A stretch of 64,000 nucleotides of DNA, taken from contig NZ_JAKMCR010000004.1 of NCBI RefSeq assembly GCF_022662175.1, forward strand, positions 124,001 to 188,000, in the 5' to 3' direction. Positions 53,008 through 63,862 of the stretch are shown here, piece after piece. Each line of letters begins with the position of its first letter. The first letter of the stretch is position 1. A model generated the notes under the pieces. The model saw nothing but the letters and a program-made list of their open reading frames with translations, was not told the DNA's origin and ran no database searches. This DNA is from Aestuariivivens marinum. GTDB lineage: Bacteria; Bacteroidota; Bacteroidia; Flavobacteriales; Flavobacteriaceae. A program made the position numbers and the translations under genes.

Positions 53008-56000
53008 TTAATTGTTTACTAAAACAATCTTAGAAAATGTATTACTTTTTAAGATGTAAATACCAGAGGTTATTGAATTAGGAAATGTAAGTTTGGTACT
53101 AGAGTTGGATTCGCTAAAAGTTGAATTTAATATTGGTATTGATTTTCCTAAAACATCAAAAAGTTTAAACTCATCTAAAGCCTTTGTATTTGTTATATAG
53201 ATTTCTTTATCTATTACTGGATTGGGGAATATTTTAAATTCGATATCAGAAGGTTCAGTTGTTTCGTGGCTAAAATATGGTAATGCAAAATAATAAGCGT
53301 TAATACCTACACTTTCTCCTATTATTCTGCCAGGAATATCATCAGCAGGAGGGTGAATACCACCCCAAATTCTTGATAAACTGGTTTGATCTGAAGCATC
53401 TCTGTATGTTGCCCACTGTAAGGTAATATCTACTGAGGGCCCTTTTTCAAAAGCTAAAAATTCATTCTTTTTAGCTACAAATTCACCCATACCTCCAGGA
53501 AAGAATTCATCACCTGTAATAAGCGTTAATACCTCTGCTGCTGCTCTAGAAAAAGTTGAGTGCCCAGAAACATACCCAGCAAAGGGAGGTGTAACAAATG
53601 ATGGTCTTTGATAGGGCCACCAATTTTCAGCTAAGATCCAATCAACACCAGCTACATCAGTTTTAGAATTAATTATATAATCATGTCCTTTCCATGCCAA
53701 TACTTTAATTTTTCCAATATTTTCATTATTGTGAAAAGCCAGTTGATCGTTTTCACCAACTAACTCGATAAACCCTTCTTTTAAAGGAATACCCCCAATA
53801 TGGTAATTTGGTAAGTTTTCGTCTGTACTTTGACCCAAGCTACTCATATAACGAATTGCTGAAATAGGTCTGATGTAATCATACCAACCTTTAATTCCCC
53901 AAGCTGAAATGGCGGAATCGTGCATGGCACCGGAGAGAATAAAATAAGATTTGATATCCCATTCTAAAGGCTCCAAAACATCACCTTTGCCATTAAACTT
54001 TTTTATAAGCAGAGGATGATCATTCACATAATTTAAGATAGTAAACCAATGTCCTGGAGGTGTCTCGGAATCGGGTCCATCTGCCCAAAACTCTGCCAAC
54101 ACTCTGGCATAATCAGCCCTTGGAACTAATTGCGGTGAGTAAGGCTTACCTGTTATAGGATTTATGGAATGTCCTTGTCCAATATCACCCCCTTCTAATT
54201 CTTTGTAATAAGAGGGTAAATCGGCAAAATCATCTGAAAAAATATTGATATCTATGTTTCCGATATTGCCTGGTGAGATATCCCATATGACACCATCGGT
54301 TGGATCTAAATGGGAGCTCCAAAGCGATACCAATGAAAAGTTCCATTTGTATTGTTCGCTGGATTCGTTATTAGAATAAATGTTTAATTGAGGTGGTGTT
54401 CCCGGGTCATGATATACATGATAGTTATTACCATCCCTTTGAAAAGTCAGTTTATCTTCTTCTTGTAAAGCAAAAGGTGATACATTACCCCATTCGGGAC
54501 CCAAAAACTTGGGTGTAGATCCATTAATTAAATTACCACTTTGGTCAATAAACGTATTAAAAGTAAGCGGTTGCCAACGGTTAGGGTCATTTATCCCATC
54601 ACTCAACCCAGAAACGGCTAAATCTAAAGGGGGATTTACGGGTTCGTAATAGCTATATTCATAATCTAAAGCTTCTTGTGATCCATCACTATATCCATAA
54701 TCAATAACAGTTTTGGCTATATAATTGCCCAATGCAGCGGCATTGCCAGATATATAGTCTATGGAGGTTTCTTCTAAATTGTATCCTAATTGAGACATAA
54801 TTAAGTCAAACCGCGATAAACTTTCTTCAGCTCCTGGAGAATTTAAAAACCTATGTTTCAATAATCTATATGCAGTATAACTTAATGCTTTGTCAACAGA
54901 GTTGTTTCCAAATTCGTTGGGTGTAAATCCTTTAAATTCATTTTTGAATCCATTAACCGTATTACCAATTAAATAAGGCTTTGCTTTGTTGGTGTATATT
55001 GCCCAAGTGTCAAATAACGCCATGGAAGTATGAAACAAATTTCTGGCATGTACATTGGGTCTTGCATAATCATTTCTTATGGCTTCCAATAGTGCTTCAT
55101 TCCATAAACGTGCAATAGAAATATCATTATGAGCTCTTGTTATATTTAATGATATCTCCAGTTCAGAACTTTGACTATTGCAAAGTTCACTTATTTCAGT
55201 AACTATAACTTTTCCCGTGGCTTCTAGCCCCCATTTTACACTAATTTGACCAGTCCCTTGACCAGAGATAATCTCACCTCCTTCAACACGCCAAGATGCT
55301 GTTGAATTACTTCCTAAAGAATATGTATAATTGGCTATTTGATGAAATCCCGATTGTGTAGGTCCAGATATTAAACTGGAATTTAAATATTCACAACTAT
55401 TATCATGTATTGTAGCTTCTGGATTGTAGTTACAAGAAAGAGGATCTGTACAACCAACTATTTTAATGCTTGGCCTAATATCTGTAATTTCAAATCCCTG
55501 GTTTTCAGTAAATTTTATGGTTGTATTTGATTCAAAATGCTGATATGACTCTAAAATTCCAGAAGGCCATTTGACCAAGATTTCATTTATGTTTGAGATG
55601 TCTCCTAAGCCAAAATGAATTGGTTTTAAACTTTGTGATAAAAAACTAATACCATTGTAATAACGTTTAAAGTCTCCTTTATCCGTTTTAACAGTTATAA
55701 TAGTTCCTATGGCGTCTTTGTTGGAAATGGTTCCTTCTAATGAAATTTTCAACCAATTAAGGTTAGATTCCTCAAACATATTTATGGTCTTATTTTCGTA
55801 AAAGAAAATTTCCTTGTCGTTATTGGTCACTAAAATATCTAGGTCGCCATCATTATCATAATCAAATGTTGTACTGCTTATACTTTCTCCAGCTTCATTT
55901 AAATTTGAAGCTTGTGAAGCATCTATAAACCCACCACCCATTTCTTCAAGTTCATTTTTAAAATATTTATTAAACTGTGGCCCTGTATTATTAAAGCCGT

Positions 56001-57024
56001 TTACAACAAAAAGGTCTTCATCACCATCGAGGTCAAAATCTTCAAAAGCAGTATCCCATGCCCATCCAGTATTTTTAATGTTTTCTTCTTCAGCAACATT
56101 AGTGAATGTTAAATTTCCATTGTTTTTAAATAATGCATTTGAATTAATAGTGGTAACATATATGTCGAATAAACCATCTTTATTATAATCTCCCATGGCC
56201 ACTCCCATATCATTGAATGAGTAATCCAACCCATATGATGCTGCAGCTTCGGTTACTGTAGCTCCAGCATTGTTAATGAAAAGGTCATTTGGAGTCTGAA
56301 AATCATTTGTGATATAAATATCTATCCAACCATCTTCATTGAAATCAAAAGGAAATGCTAGATAGGATCTTTCAGGAGAGTTGTTTAGTCCAAATGCTTC
56401 GGTAACATTATTGAAAGTTCCATCACCATTATTAATGTAGAATGTGTTTTGTCCACACAGTTCCCAATCGGAAACAAATAAATCAAGATAAGAATCATTA
56501 TTAAAGTCGAACCAAGAAGCACTCGTATTCCAACATCCGTTCTGCCTATCAATGCCAGCTTCTATAGTAGTTTCAACAAAAGTACCATTTCCTTCATTGT
56601 GAAATAGTTGCACTTTATACAAATAGGTTAGAAATAAATCGGGATAACCATCATTGTCGTAGTCTCCCCAAGAAACACCATATTTAACACCATCTAGCGA
56701 TGGGTTTTCTTCACTGTATTCACTTGCTGGAAATAAATTTGTCAGGCCCGATTCTAAGGTAACATCCGTGAATGTTCCATTATCATTATTTCGAAATAGT
56801 TTGCTATGGGTTTTTTCTATACCAGAGAGATCTTTTCCTTTTGCAACAACAAGAATATCCAGATCGTTATCACCATCATAGTCTGCAACTGCAGCGCCAT
56901 TGTTTTCTTCAAGTACTTTTAATCCAGTTAAATGATCAATACGTTCAAAAACTTGTGAAAAAACAAGATTCTGACTACAAATTGACCATAAAAGAAAATT
57001 AAAAACAATTTGCTTAAATCGCAT
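53008..57024 (-). CDS. FG-GAP/ASPIC repeat protein fused to vanadium haloperoxidase-type domain, T9SS secreted
   Basis: A 1338-residue protein from ATG at 57024 (the longer frame begins with TTG). After a signal peptide (ending LVFS-Q), residues 45-415 carry FG-GAP/VCBS repeats of the pattern DYDGDNDLDILV. Residues 435-510 resemble the ASPIC/UnbV domain, followed by a Cys-rich CTDPLSCNYNPEA insert and an Ig-like stretch. Residues 630-1250 form a PAP2/vanadium haloperoxidase domain with all signature residues: Lys1045-x6-Arg1052-Pro, Ser1153-Gly-His1155, and Arg1218 with His1224 and Asp1228 in SRIWGGIHPPAD. The last 75 residues are a T9SS sorting domain. Haloperoxidase or acid phosphatase activity is possible; the metal is not shown by sequence. 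Confidence 0.85.
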   Translation of the reverse strand: MRFKQIVFNFLLWSICSQNLVFSQVFERIDHLTGLKVLEENNGAAVADYDGDNDLDILVVAKGKDLSGIEKTHSKLFRNNDNGTFTDVTLESGLTNLFPASEYSEENPSLDGVKYGVSWGDYDNDGYPDLFLTYLYKVQLFHNEGNGTFVETTIEAGIDRQNGCWNTSASWFDFNNDSYLDLFVSDWELCGQNTFYINNGDGTFNNVTEAFGLNNSPERSYLAFPFDFNEDGWIDIYITNDFQTPNDLFINNAGATVTEAAASYGLDYSFNDMGVAMGDYNKDGLFDIYVTTINSNALFKNNGNLTFTNVAEEENIKNTGWAWDTAFEDFDLDGDEDLFVVNGFNNTGPQFNKYFKNELEEMGGGFIDASQASNLNEAGESISSTTFDYDNDGDLDILVTNNDKEIFFYENKTINMFEESNLNWLKISLEGTISNKDAIGTIITVKTDKGDFKRYYNGISFLSQSLKPIHFGLGDISNINEILVKWPSGILESYQHFESNTTIKFTENQGFEITDIRPSIKIVGCTDPLSCNYNPEATIHDNSCEYLNSSLISGPTQSGFHQIANYTYSLGSNSTASWRVEGGEIISGQGTGQISVKWGLEATGKVIVTEISELCNSQSSELEISLNITRAHNDISIARLWNEALLEAIRNDYARPNVHARNLFHTSMALFDTWAIYTNKAKPYLIGNTVNGFKNEFKGFTPNEFGNNSVDKALSYTAYRLLKHRFLNSPGAEESLSRFDLIMSQLGYNLEETSIDYISGNAAALGNYIAKTVIDYGYSDGSQEALDYEYSYYEPVNPPLDLAVSGLSDGINDPNRWQPLTFNTFIDQSGNLINGSTPKFLGPEWGNVSPFALQEEDKLTFQRDGNNYHVYHDPGTPPQLNIYSNNESSEQYKWNFSLVSLWSSHLDPTDGVIWDISPGNIGNIDINIFSDDFADLPSYYKELEGGDIGQGHSINPITGKPYSPQLVPRADYARVLAEFWADGPDSETPPGHWFTILNYVNDHPLLIKKFNGKGDVLEPLEWDIKSYFILSGAMHDSAISAWGIKGWYDYIRPISAIRYMSSLGQSTDENLPNYHIGGIPLKEGFIELVGENDQLAFHNNENIGKIKVLAWKGHDYIINSKTDVAGVDWILAENWWPYQRPSFVTPPFAGYVSGHSTFSRAAAEVLTLITGDEFFPGGMGEFVAKKNEFLAFEKGPSVDITLQWATYRDASDQTSLSRIWGGIHPPADDIPGRIIGESVGINAYYFALPYFSHETTEPSDIEFKIFPNPVIDKEIYITNTKALDEFKLFDVLGKSIPILNSTFSESNSSTKLTFPNSITSGIYILKSNTFSKIVLVNN

Positions 57025-57067
57025 TGTAAACAACTAGCAATTATTAATGCTAAATTAATTTTTAGAA

Positions 57068-57091
57068 AAAGGATTCATACTTAAATCCTTT
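57068..57091 (-). terminator. Possible weak terminator after the aminotransferase-fold gene
   Basis: AAAGGATT (57068-57075) and AATCCTTT (57084-57091) form an 8-bp stem with an 8-base loop. In the - strand transcript the stem is followed by two further T before a C. It lies in the 221-base gap between 57024 and 57246. A second 9-bp stem (57107-57115 with 57124-57132) is nearby, without a T run. Confidence 0.3.
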
Positions 57092-57245
57092 CCATTGGTT
57101 ATTAATTTGATCTTTTACTTTTTAAAGATCAACTTTAAAGGCAAAAGACTGTAAAAAATTTTATAGCCTTCAATATCCTTTTTTAAAAATGACTAACCAA
57201 GACCAATTATAAACGATTCTTTAAAGCAAATTAAATGGAAACCGT

Positions 57246-58760
57246 TTATAAATCAAACCATTTTTTCACCAATTCCTTTTCTACAGGTTGGGCAGAATTA
57301 TGAACAAAATCATTTTTAATGGGATCATATTTATAATCCTTAGCCCAATGCTCAATGTTTTTAGAAAGATCCACCAACGAATTACATACAAATTCTAATT
57401 CTTCATTGGTCATGGTAGGATGTATTGATAAACGCACCCAACCAGGCTTTTCGGTATTGCATCCCTCAAGAATTTTTTGTTCTATGGCTTTTGAGGTTTG
57501 CTGATCCACATTTAACAAATAATGCCCATAGGTACCCGCACAGGAGCAGCCACCTCTAGTTTGGATGCCAAATCTATCGTTAAGAAGTTTGACTACCAAA
57601 TTAAAATGATAATCTTCAAAATAAAATGAAAAAATTCCCAGTCTATTCTTGTGATTTGGAGCCAAAATTTTCACACCATTTAAATTCTCTAAGGTTCTGA
57701 AGATTTGAGTGTTAATTTCTTCCTCTCTAGCTTTAATGGCTTCAGTTCCCATTTGCTCTTTTAATTGTATGGATAAAGCTACTTTTATAGTTTGTAAAAA
57801 TGCTGGGGTACCACCATCTTCCCTTGTTTCGAAATCTTCAAAATAGTCACGGTCGCCCCAAGGGTTTGTATAACTAACGGTGCCTCCACCAGGATTGTCG
57901 GGAACCATGTTTTTATATAATTTTTTATTGAAAATCAATACGCCTGAGCTGCCCGGTCCACCTAAAAACTTATGAGGAGAAAAGTAGATCGCATCCAAAT
58001 ACTCATCTTCATTATTTGGGTGCATATCAATATCAACATAAGGTGCTGAACACGCAAAATCTACAAAACACAAGCCATCATATTTGTGCATTAATGCCGC
58101 AATTTTGTGATAATTGGTTTTTATACCCGTTACATTAGAGCATGCCGTAACCGATGCAATTTTAATAGGCCTATTTTGGTATTCTTTTACAGTTTTTTCA
58201 AAGTTCTCCATACAAATAAGTCCCTCTTCATTACTGGGAATTACCACAACATCTGCAATAGTCTCCAGCCATGAGGTTTGATTGGAGTGATGCTCCATAT
58301 GGGAAATAAACACTACCGGTTTTTTCTCCTCGGGTACTTGCGTATAATCCTTTAGGTTTTCAGAAACTTTCAAACCTAAAATACGTTGGAATTTATTTAC
58401 CACACCGGTCATTCCAGAGCCGTATGTAATTAACATATCATTGGCGCTCGCATTGACGTGACGCTTTATAATATTTCTAGCTTCATGATATGCCAATGTC
58501 ATTGCCGCACCAGAGGTTGATGTTTCAGTATGGGTATTGGCCACAAAAGGCCCCATTTCATTTAGTAACTTTTCTTCAATAGGTTGATACAATCTTCCGC
58601 TTGCTGTCCAATCTGTATAAATTAGCTTCTGCTCTCCATAAGGGGATTTAAAAGTTTGGTCTATACCTACTATATGTTTTCTGAACTGTTGAAAATAATT
58701 TTCTAAAGTTGTATCTGTTTTTACAGAATTGGAATTATTGTTTTGGATTATCTGCTTCAT
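57246..58760 (-). CDS. Class V aminotransferase fold PLP enzyme (cysteine desulfurase-like)
   Basis: A 504-residue PLP enzyme. The internal aldimine Lys is Lys264 in YFSPHKFLGGPGSSG, the PLP-ring Asp is Asp234 in FVDFACSAP, and SHMEHHSN supplies the stacking His region. RGGCSCAGTYGHY near residue 390 contains Cys residues where cysteine desulfurases carry the persulfide Cys, but the surrounding sequence differs from IscS and SufS. Substrate is uncertain: cysteine or another amino acid. No Fe-S assembly genes adjoin it. A GC-rich hairpin lies in its leader at 58780-58802. Confidence 0.78.
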   Translation of the reverse strand: MKQIIQNNNSNSVKTDTTLENYFQQFRKHIVGIDQTFKSPYGEQKLIYTDWTASGRLYQPIEEKLLNEMGPFVANTHTETSTSGAAMTLAYHEARNIIKRHVNASANDMLITYGSGMTGVVNKFQRILGLKVSENLKDYTQVPEEKKPVVFISHMEHHSNQTSWLETIADVVVIPSNEEGLICMENFEKTVKEYQNRPIKIASVTACSNVTGIKTNYHKIAALMHKYDGLCFVDFACSAPYVDIDMHPNNEDEYLDAIYFSPHKFLGGPGSSGVLIFNKKLYKNMVPDNPGGGTVSYTNPWGDRDYFEDFETREDGGTPAFLQTIKVALSIQLKEQMGTEAIKAREEEINTQIFRTLENLNGVKILAPNHKNRLGIFSFYFEDYHFNLVVKLLNDRFGIQTRGGCSCAGTYGHYLLNVDQQTSKAIEQKILEGCNTEKPGWVRLSIHPTMTNEELEFVCNSLVDLSKNIEHWAKDYKYDPIKNDFVHNSAQPVEKELVKKWFDL

Positions 58761-58779
58761 AGTTCTAATTATAAATAAC

Positions 58780-58802
58780 CTCTCCGGTTGATTTTCGGAG
58801 AG
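58780..58802 (-). promoter_or_regulatory. Leader hairpin upstream of the class V aminotransferase-fold gene
   Basis: CTCTCCG (58780-58786) and CGGAGAG (58796-58802) are exact reverse complements with a 9-base loop. The stem is GC-rich in an otherwise very AT-rich gap and ends 19 bases before the ATG at 58760. No T run follows, so a plain terminator is unlikely; a translational or mRNA stability element is possible. Confidence 0.4.
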
Positions 58803-58887
58803 ATCCTAATCAATCAAAAATCACCATCAATTTTAACTAATTACTAAAAAAGAAATACTCATTAATGGTAAAACTTTAATACTTTTT

Positions 58888-60903
58888 TTATTCTTTAAAA
58901 TTTTGAATACCTTTATTTAACCAATCCAAATACTCCTGTACGTTAGGGTTATATGCTTCGGGTTCTATAAGATTATTTTCCTGATGATCCATTAAAATGT
59001 ACATAGGTTGTGAATTGGATTTATATTTTATGGTTTGTAGTTCGCTCCATTTCTGACCAATATATTTTAATTTCTTTCCAGGCTTTAATTTGGAATCGAC
59101 GATCTCATCACCTGATAATTTTCTTTTATCATCAACATAAAGGGAAATCATAACAATATCGTTTTTCAATACCGATAGTACTGCTGGATCAGACCATACG
59201 AATTGCTCCATTTTTCTACAATTAACACAAGCATGACCAGTAAAATCTATCATAACTGGTTTACCTACTTTTTTGGCATAGGCTAAACCTTTGTTGTAAT
59301 CATGAAACATAATGATACCGTGTTCGCCAACTTCCCCACCTGCAGCTAAAGCATCGTCAGGAACATAACTTGTAGAGCTTGTACTTCCCGTCTTGGTAAA
59401 GCCCACTCCATAAGGAGATTCACTGTATTTCATAGGAGGTGGAAACCCACTAATAATCTTTAGGGGAGCTCCCCAAAGACCAGGGATTAAATAAATGGTA
59501 AAGGTTAAAACAAGCAATCCTAAGCTTAATCGTCCTACAGAAATATAGGTCACTGGAGAATCATGGGGTAACTGGATTTTTCCAAACAAATAAAAGGCCA
59601 ACGCACCAAAAATAGCTATCCATATGGCTAGAAATACTTCTCTTTCCAAAAGATGCAGTTGAAGCACCAAATCGGCATTGGATAAAAACTTAAAGGCCAG
59701 TGCCAGTTCTAAAAACCCAAGTACTACTTTTACCGTATTAAGCCATCCACCAGATTTTGGCAATGAATTCATCCAACCCGGGAAGGCAGCAAATAATGTA
59801 AACGGCAAAGCAATGGCCAAAGAAAAACCAAGCATTCCAATGATGGGGCCTAGGGTATTGCCTCCAACGGCAGCTTCAACAAGTAAAGTGCCTACTATTG
59901 GACCTGTACATGAAAAGGAAACAATGGCCAAGGCCAAGGCCATAAAGAAAATACCTATTAGACCGCTACGGTTCGATTGTGCATCTACCTTATTGGCCCA
60001 CGATTGAGGCAAGGTAATTTCAAAAGCACCTAAGAAGGAAACAGCAAAAACAACTAATAACAAAAAGAAAATAATGTTGAACCATACATTGGTAGATAGG
60101 GCATTCATGGCAGCTGGACCAAAAATAGCACTTACTAGCCATCCTAGTAATACATAGATAACTACTATTGATATACCATAGAAAATCGCATTTCTAATGC
60201 CCTGTGCTTTTGTCTTACTTTGTTTTGTAAAAAAGCTAACAGTAAGTGGGATCATTGGAAATACACATGGAGTCAACAATGCAGCAAACCCTGAGAAAAA
60301 TGCAATGATGAAGATAGCCCATAAGCTTCTTGATTTGGATTTTTCTGAACCTGTAGCGTTTACTGATTCTGTTGTAGTAATGGTTTCGGTCTTTTGGGGG
60401 CCTTCATTAGATAATTTTGGACTATCGTCTGTATTGGTTTCAGCAGATGCATTTGATGTACCTATTTTAAAAGATAAGTCCACCTCTGTTGGGGGCAAAC
60501 ATCTTACGTCGTCACAGACCATAAACTCTACAGTTCCCATAACCTTAGTAATTTCTCCAATAACCTCTATCTTTTGTTTAAAAGTAGCCTTGTTTTCAAA
60601 GAATTTGATTTTCATATTGAATACGGGATCATCAACGGTGTGTCCTTCTTCTTCTGTTGTATTACCAATAACATTAATCTTTCCCTCCTGTTGGTCATAG
60701 ATAAAGGTTGTTGGAATTGGACCATCTTCTGGCACATCTTGCGAATATAAGTGCCACCCCTTATCTATGGTTGCCGTACTTATAAGGTAATATTCTGAAT
60801 CGGAAATTTTCTCTACTGAAGTAGCCCATTTTACCGGCTCAAATATTTGGGCATTGAAAACTGAAACTGAAAGTAAAAAAAGTAAAAGAAGTGATTTTTT
60901 CAT
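58888..60903 (-). CDS. DsbD-like thiol:disulfide interchange protein
   Basis: A 671-residue membrane protein in three parts. After the signal peptide (SVSVFNAQ), residues 20-150 form the periplasmic DsbD-alpha-type domain with a conserved Cys pair ([10 protein letters not shown]). Residues about 195-470 are the membrane domain with some eight helices, including [20 protein letters not shown] and [15 protein letters not shown] with the redox Cys. Residues 530-671 are a thioredoxin domain with CVNC (Cys559 and Cys562). It passes electrons from cytoplasmic thioredoxin to the periplasm. It is probably a single-gene unit with no link to the glycan system. Confidence 0.9.
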   Translation of the reverse strand: MKKSLLLLFLLSVSVFNAQIFEPVKWATSVEKISDSEYYLISTATIDKGWHLYSQDVPEDGPIPTTFIYDQQEGKINVIGNTTEEEGHTVDDPVFNMKIKFFENKATFKQKIEVIGEITKVMGTVEFMVCDDVRCLPPTEVDLSFKIGTSNASAETNTDDSPKLSNEGPQKTETITTTESVNATGSEKSKSRSLWAIFIIAFFSGFAALLTPCVFPMIPLTVSFFTKQSKTKAQGIRNAIFYGISIVVIYVLLGWLVSAIFGPAAMNALSTNVWFNIIFFLLLVVFAVSFLGAFEITLPQSWANKVDAQSNRSGLIGIFFMALALAIVSFSCTGPIVGTLLVEAAVGGNTLGPIIGMLGFSLAIALPFTLFAAFPGWMNSLPKSGGWLNTVKVVLGFLELALAFKFLSNADLVLQLHLLEREVFLAIWIAIFGALAFYLFGKIQLPHDSPVTYISVGRLSLGLLVLTFTIYLIPGLWGAPLKIISGFPPPMKYSESPYGVGFTKTGSTSSTSYVPDDALAAGGEVGEHGIIMFHDYNKGLAYAKKVGKPVMIDFTGHACVNCRKMEQFVWSDPAVLSVLKNDIVMISLYVDDKRKLSGDEIVDSKLKPGKKLKYIGQKWSELQTIKYKSNSQPMYILMDHQENNLIEPEAYNPNVQEYLDWLNKGIQNFKE

Positions 60904-61066
60904 GTTCTTTAAGGTTGGTTTAATGTTGTTAAGATACTATAAAAAATACAGTTAAATTAAAACAAATGTTTTCTGTTTTTTTAGGATTGCATTGTTAATC
61001 TAATTTATTTTTAAAATTTAGTAGGTTTAAATCTAATAAAATTATTACCCAAGAAAGTTGAAAACT

Positions 61067-63862
61067 CTATTCGGTTGGTTTAAAAACAATCTCATACGAT
61101 TTGTGGTCTTCCAATAATTTTATTGTTAAATCTTGAATATCTTTTTTTGTTATTGAATTGACAATATTTTCAAAGTTTTCAGGGGCATTTCTATTATAGC
61201 CATCTATAATCCAAGTAGTAATTGCTGATAATTCATACCTGTTAAAGCTTTTACTTTCTTCCCTTTCTTTTAAAAAGTTAGTAAGTACCTTATCTAAATC
61301 ATTTTGCTGTATTTCACCCTGTTTTATCTTTTCTATTTCTTGGTAAACAATTCCTATTAATTTTTCAGCTAAATCTGGATTACAGTCAAAGCTTATTGAT
61401 AGATAAGCTAATTCTACAGGTTTTTTGTAAAGAGATCCTCTAGCACTGGCGCCATAAGTACCACCTTCCTGTTCCCTTAAAGATTCTGTATATCTAAGTT
61501 GTAGTATACTTCCAAGAGCATCCATAAGCAAGGAATTCTTTATGGAATGTGCCATATTATTTTTAATAGCTATTCTTACGGAAGCTTTAGGATCTTCCAT
61601 TGGTAAATATATATCCTTATCTATTTTAGAACTTAACCATTCTACAGAATTATCTTTCCAGTGTTCTTTTTCTTTAGTTGTAGGTAAGCTTGCTATATAG
61701 CGTTCCAATAAAGGTTTTAGACTATCCTCTTTAACATCCCCTACAATAACAAATTCGAAATCTGCTGCATTGGAAAACCTTGAACTATAAAGGCTCTTCA
61801 TTTTATCGAAATCAATATCGGAAACATAATTTTTATCAAACAATCTTTTATTTGGGTTATTGTTGCCATAGAGGGATACGGTTATGCTGTCGCTTATTTT
61901 AGACCTTAGATCTTTACTTTTAGTAAGTAAATAATTATCTAAATTTTGTAAAAACACATTATAAGCTACTTCATCAAATCTAGGTTTTGTAAAATGAAGG
62001 TTTAATAGTTGTAGCATGGTTTCAACATCCTTAGTGGTTGAAAATCCAGATATTGATTCAGAGATATCTCCTAATGAAAGGTTCACATTAGCCGTTTTTC
62101 CTGCTAAAACTTTTGGCAGTTCTGTTGCTGAAAATTCACCTAGCCCAGATCTTCCAATAACATTAAGCATCATATTGGCAGAGGGTAGGTCTTCTGTATT
62201 TATTAATGAATTTCCACCATAACTATGGGCTCTTAATGCGACATTGTTTTTTTGTTTGTCAACAAATTGATAGTGTACTTTAACCCCATTACTTAGTGTG
62301 TAAGTAGTAAATCCAAGTTCTTCTTGTGACTCTGTTTTTACAATTTTACCAGGAGTTAATTCCACACCTGCCATCAATGACTTCAATTCCTCTTCTTCTT
62401 GGTATGGTTGTAATGTTGTATCGTTTTCTACTTCGTTAATAATTTCTATTGTCTGAGCTTCTGTTAGGTTATTTTTTCCTTCAACCCCAGTTACTATAAC
62501 ATTTCTGTTATTTTTAGAATATAGTTTTTGTATTTGGGATAACAGAATATCCTGGGTTACCTCATTAAAAATACCCTTGGCTATTTCATATTCTTTGGTT
62601 ATGTCTGTAATAGGCTCATTATCAAGATAATTTGCTTGTATTTGTCCTAAAATTTCTCCATGGCCTCTATCATCTAATCTGGCAATTTGGTTTTCATAAT
62701 TGTTCTGGTTTTTAATGATGGATCTTTGGATTTCGGCCTTAGTAAAACCAAATTTTACGGCTCTATTAATTTCCAACATCGCTAACTTAAAAGCCTCTTG
62801 CTGTTTGCCTTCTTTAGGTATAATTCCAAATATAAATTGATTATGGGCCCTAGAAAGACCTCTAAAGCCTGTATAAACATCTATAAAAGGAGCGTCAGGT
62901 TGCTGTTTGATTTCGTTAAAACGTTCTGTTAAAACATCTATAACAATACCATTTAGTATATTCTCCCTTAAATAAGCAATAGATTTTTTGTCTTTTGGTT
63001 TGTCGTGACGGATGTTAAATTGAATACCTGCGGAAGATACCTCATTATCCATTGCCATAGCATAAGCCAGCGATTCATTGTCTTCGATTTCAACAACATA
63101 ACGTTCAAGAGGATTGTCAACAGCTGGAATTGCTGAAAACTTTTCTTTTATTTTGGTTTCCATTTGTTCCAAATCAAAGTCTCCAATTATTGCTATGGCC
63201 TGTAAGTCTGTTCTATACCAATCGTGATAAAAGTCTCTCAGTGCTTTATATTCAAAATTTTCAACAATATCCATTTTTCCAATAGGAAGGCGTTCTGCGT
63301 ATTTTGAATTACCAAAGGCAGTACCTATAGTTTGTTGAAAAATCCTCATTCTACCATTTTGTCTGGTACGCCATTCTTCTTTTATAACCCCTCTTTCAGC
63401 ATCAATTTCATCTTCTGTTAGGAGTAGATAATTAGACCAATCATGAAGGATTTGAAGTCCCGTTTCAATAAGCTCAGGTGTTGTTGGAATATTATTTACA
63501 TTATAAACGGTTTCATCAAAAGAGGTGTAGGCATTTATATCCTTTCCAAAAACAATACCTTCTTTTTCCAAGGTATTTAAAATTCCCTTTCCTTCAAAAT
63601 GCTTTGTGCCGTTAAAAGCCATATGTTCTAGAAAATGAGCCAAACCCTGTTGGTCATTATTTTCTAATATAGATCCTACATTTTGTATAATGTAATAGCT
63701 GGCTACATCTTTGGTCACATCGGTGCTATGCAAGTAATAGGTCATTCCATTTGGCAAGACCCCTTTTTTTATGCTGTTATCAATAGGTAAGTTATTATTG
63801 GTGTTTTGAGCAGTAAGATTTAAGAAAAAGAAGATGCTTAATAGTGTTATGCAGTTTTTCAT
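61067..63862 (-). CDS. M16 family (insulinase/pitrilysin) zinc metallopeptidase
   Basis: A 931-residue secreted peptidase with signal peptide ending NLTAQ. The inverted zinc motif HxxEH is GLAHFLEHMAFNG (His76, Glu79, His80), and the distal Glu lies in DEIDAERGVIKEEWR. The second half repeats the M16 fold without the zinc motif, as usual in the two-domain members of this family. It likely degrades peptides in the periplasm. It is transcribed alone; the 138 bases to the right edge (63863-64000) hold its presumed promoter, but I see no clear consensus there. Confidence 0.9.
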   Translation of the reverse strand: MKNCITLLSIFFFLNLTAQNTNNNLPIDNSIKKGVLPNGMTYYLHSTDVTKDVASYYIIQNVGSILENNDQQGLAHFLEHMAFNGTKHFEGKGILNTLEKEGIVFGKDINAYTSFDETVYNVNNIPTTPELIETGLQILHDWSNYLLLTEDEIDAERGVIKEEWRTRQNGRMRIFQQTIGTAFGNSKYAERLPIGKMDIVENFEYKALRDFYHDWYRTDLQAIAIIGDFDLEQMETKIKEKFSAIPAVDNPLERYVVEIEDNESLAYAMAMDNEVSSAGIQFNIRHDKPKDKKSIAYLRENILNGIVIDVLTERFNEIKQQPDAPFIDVYTGFRGLSRAHNQFIFGIIPKEGKQQEAFKLAMLEINRAVKFGFTKAEIQRSIIKNQNNYENQIARLDDRGHGEILGQIQANYLDNEPITDITKEYEIAKGIFNEVTQDILLSQIQKLYSKNNRNVIVTGVEGKNNLTEAQTIEIINEVENDTTLQPYQEEEELKSLMAGVELTPGKIVKTESQEELGFTTYTLSNGVKVHYQFVDKQKNNVALRAHSYGGNSLINTEDLPSANMMLNVIGRSGLGEFSATELPKVLAGKTANVNLSLGDISESISGFSTTKDVETMLQLLNLHFTKPRFDEVAYNVFLQNLDNYLLTKSKDLRSKISDSITVSLYGNNNPNKRLFDKNYVSDIDFDKMKSLYSSRFSNAADFEFVIVGDVKEDSLKPLLERYIASLPTTKEKEHWKDNSVEWLSSKIDKDIYLPMEDPKASVRIAIKNNMAHSIKNSLLMDALGSILQLRYTESLREQEGGTYGASARGSLYKKPVELAYLSISFDCNPDLAEKLIGIVYQEIEKIKQGEIQQNDLDKVLTNFLKEREESKSFNRYELSAITTWIIDGYNRNAPENFENIVNSITKKDIQDLTIKLLEDHKSYEIVFKPTE

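Noticed and set aside
57107-57132. A 9-bp-arm hairpin in the gap upstream of the haloperoxidase fusion.
   Set aside because: AT-rich stem with no T run or known motif; no function can be supported.
60197-60700. A 167-codon open frame on the + strand.
   Set aside because: It lies wholly inside the DsbD-like gene on the other strand, which has clear motifs throughout; it is a shadow frame.
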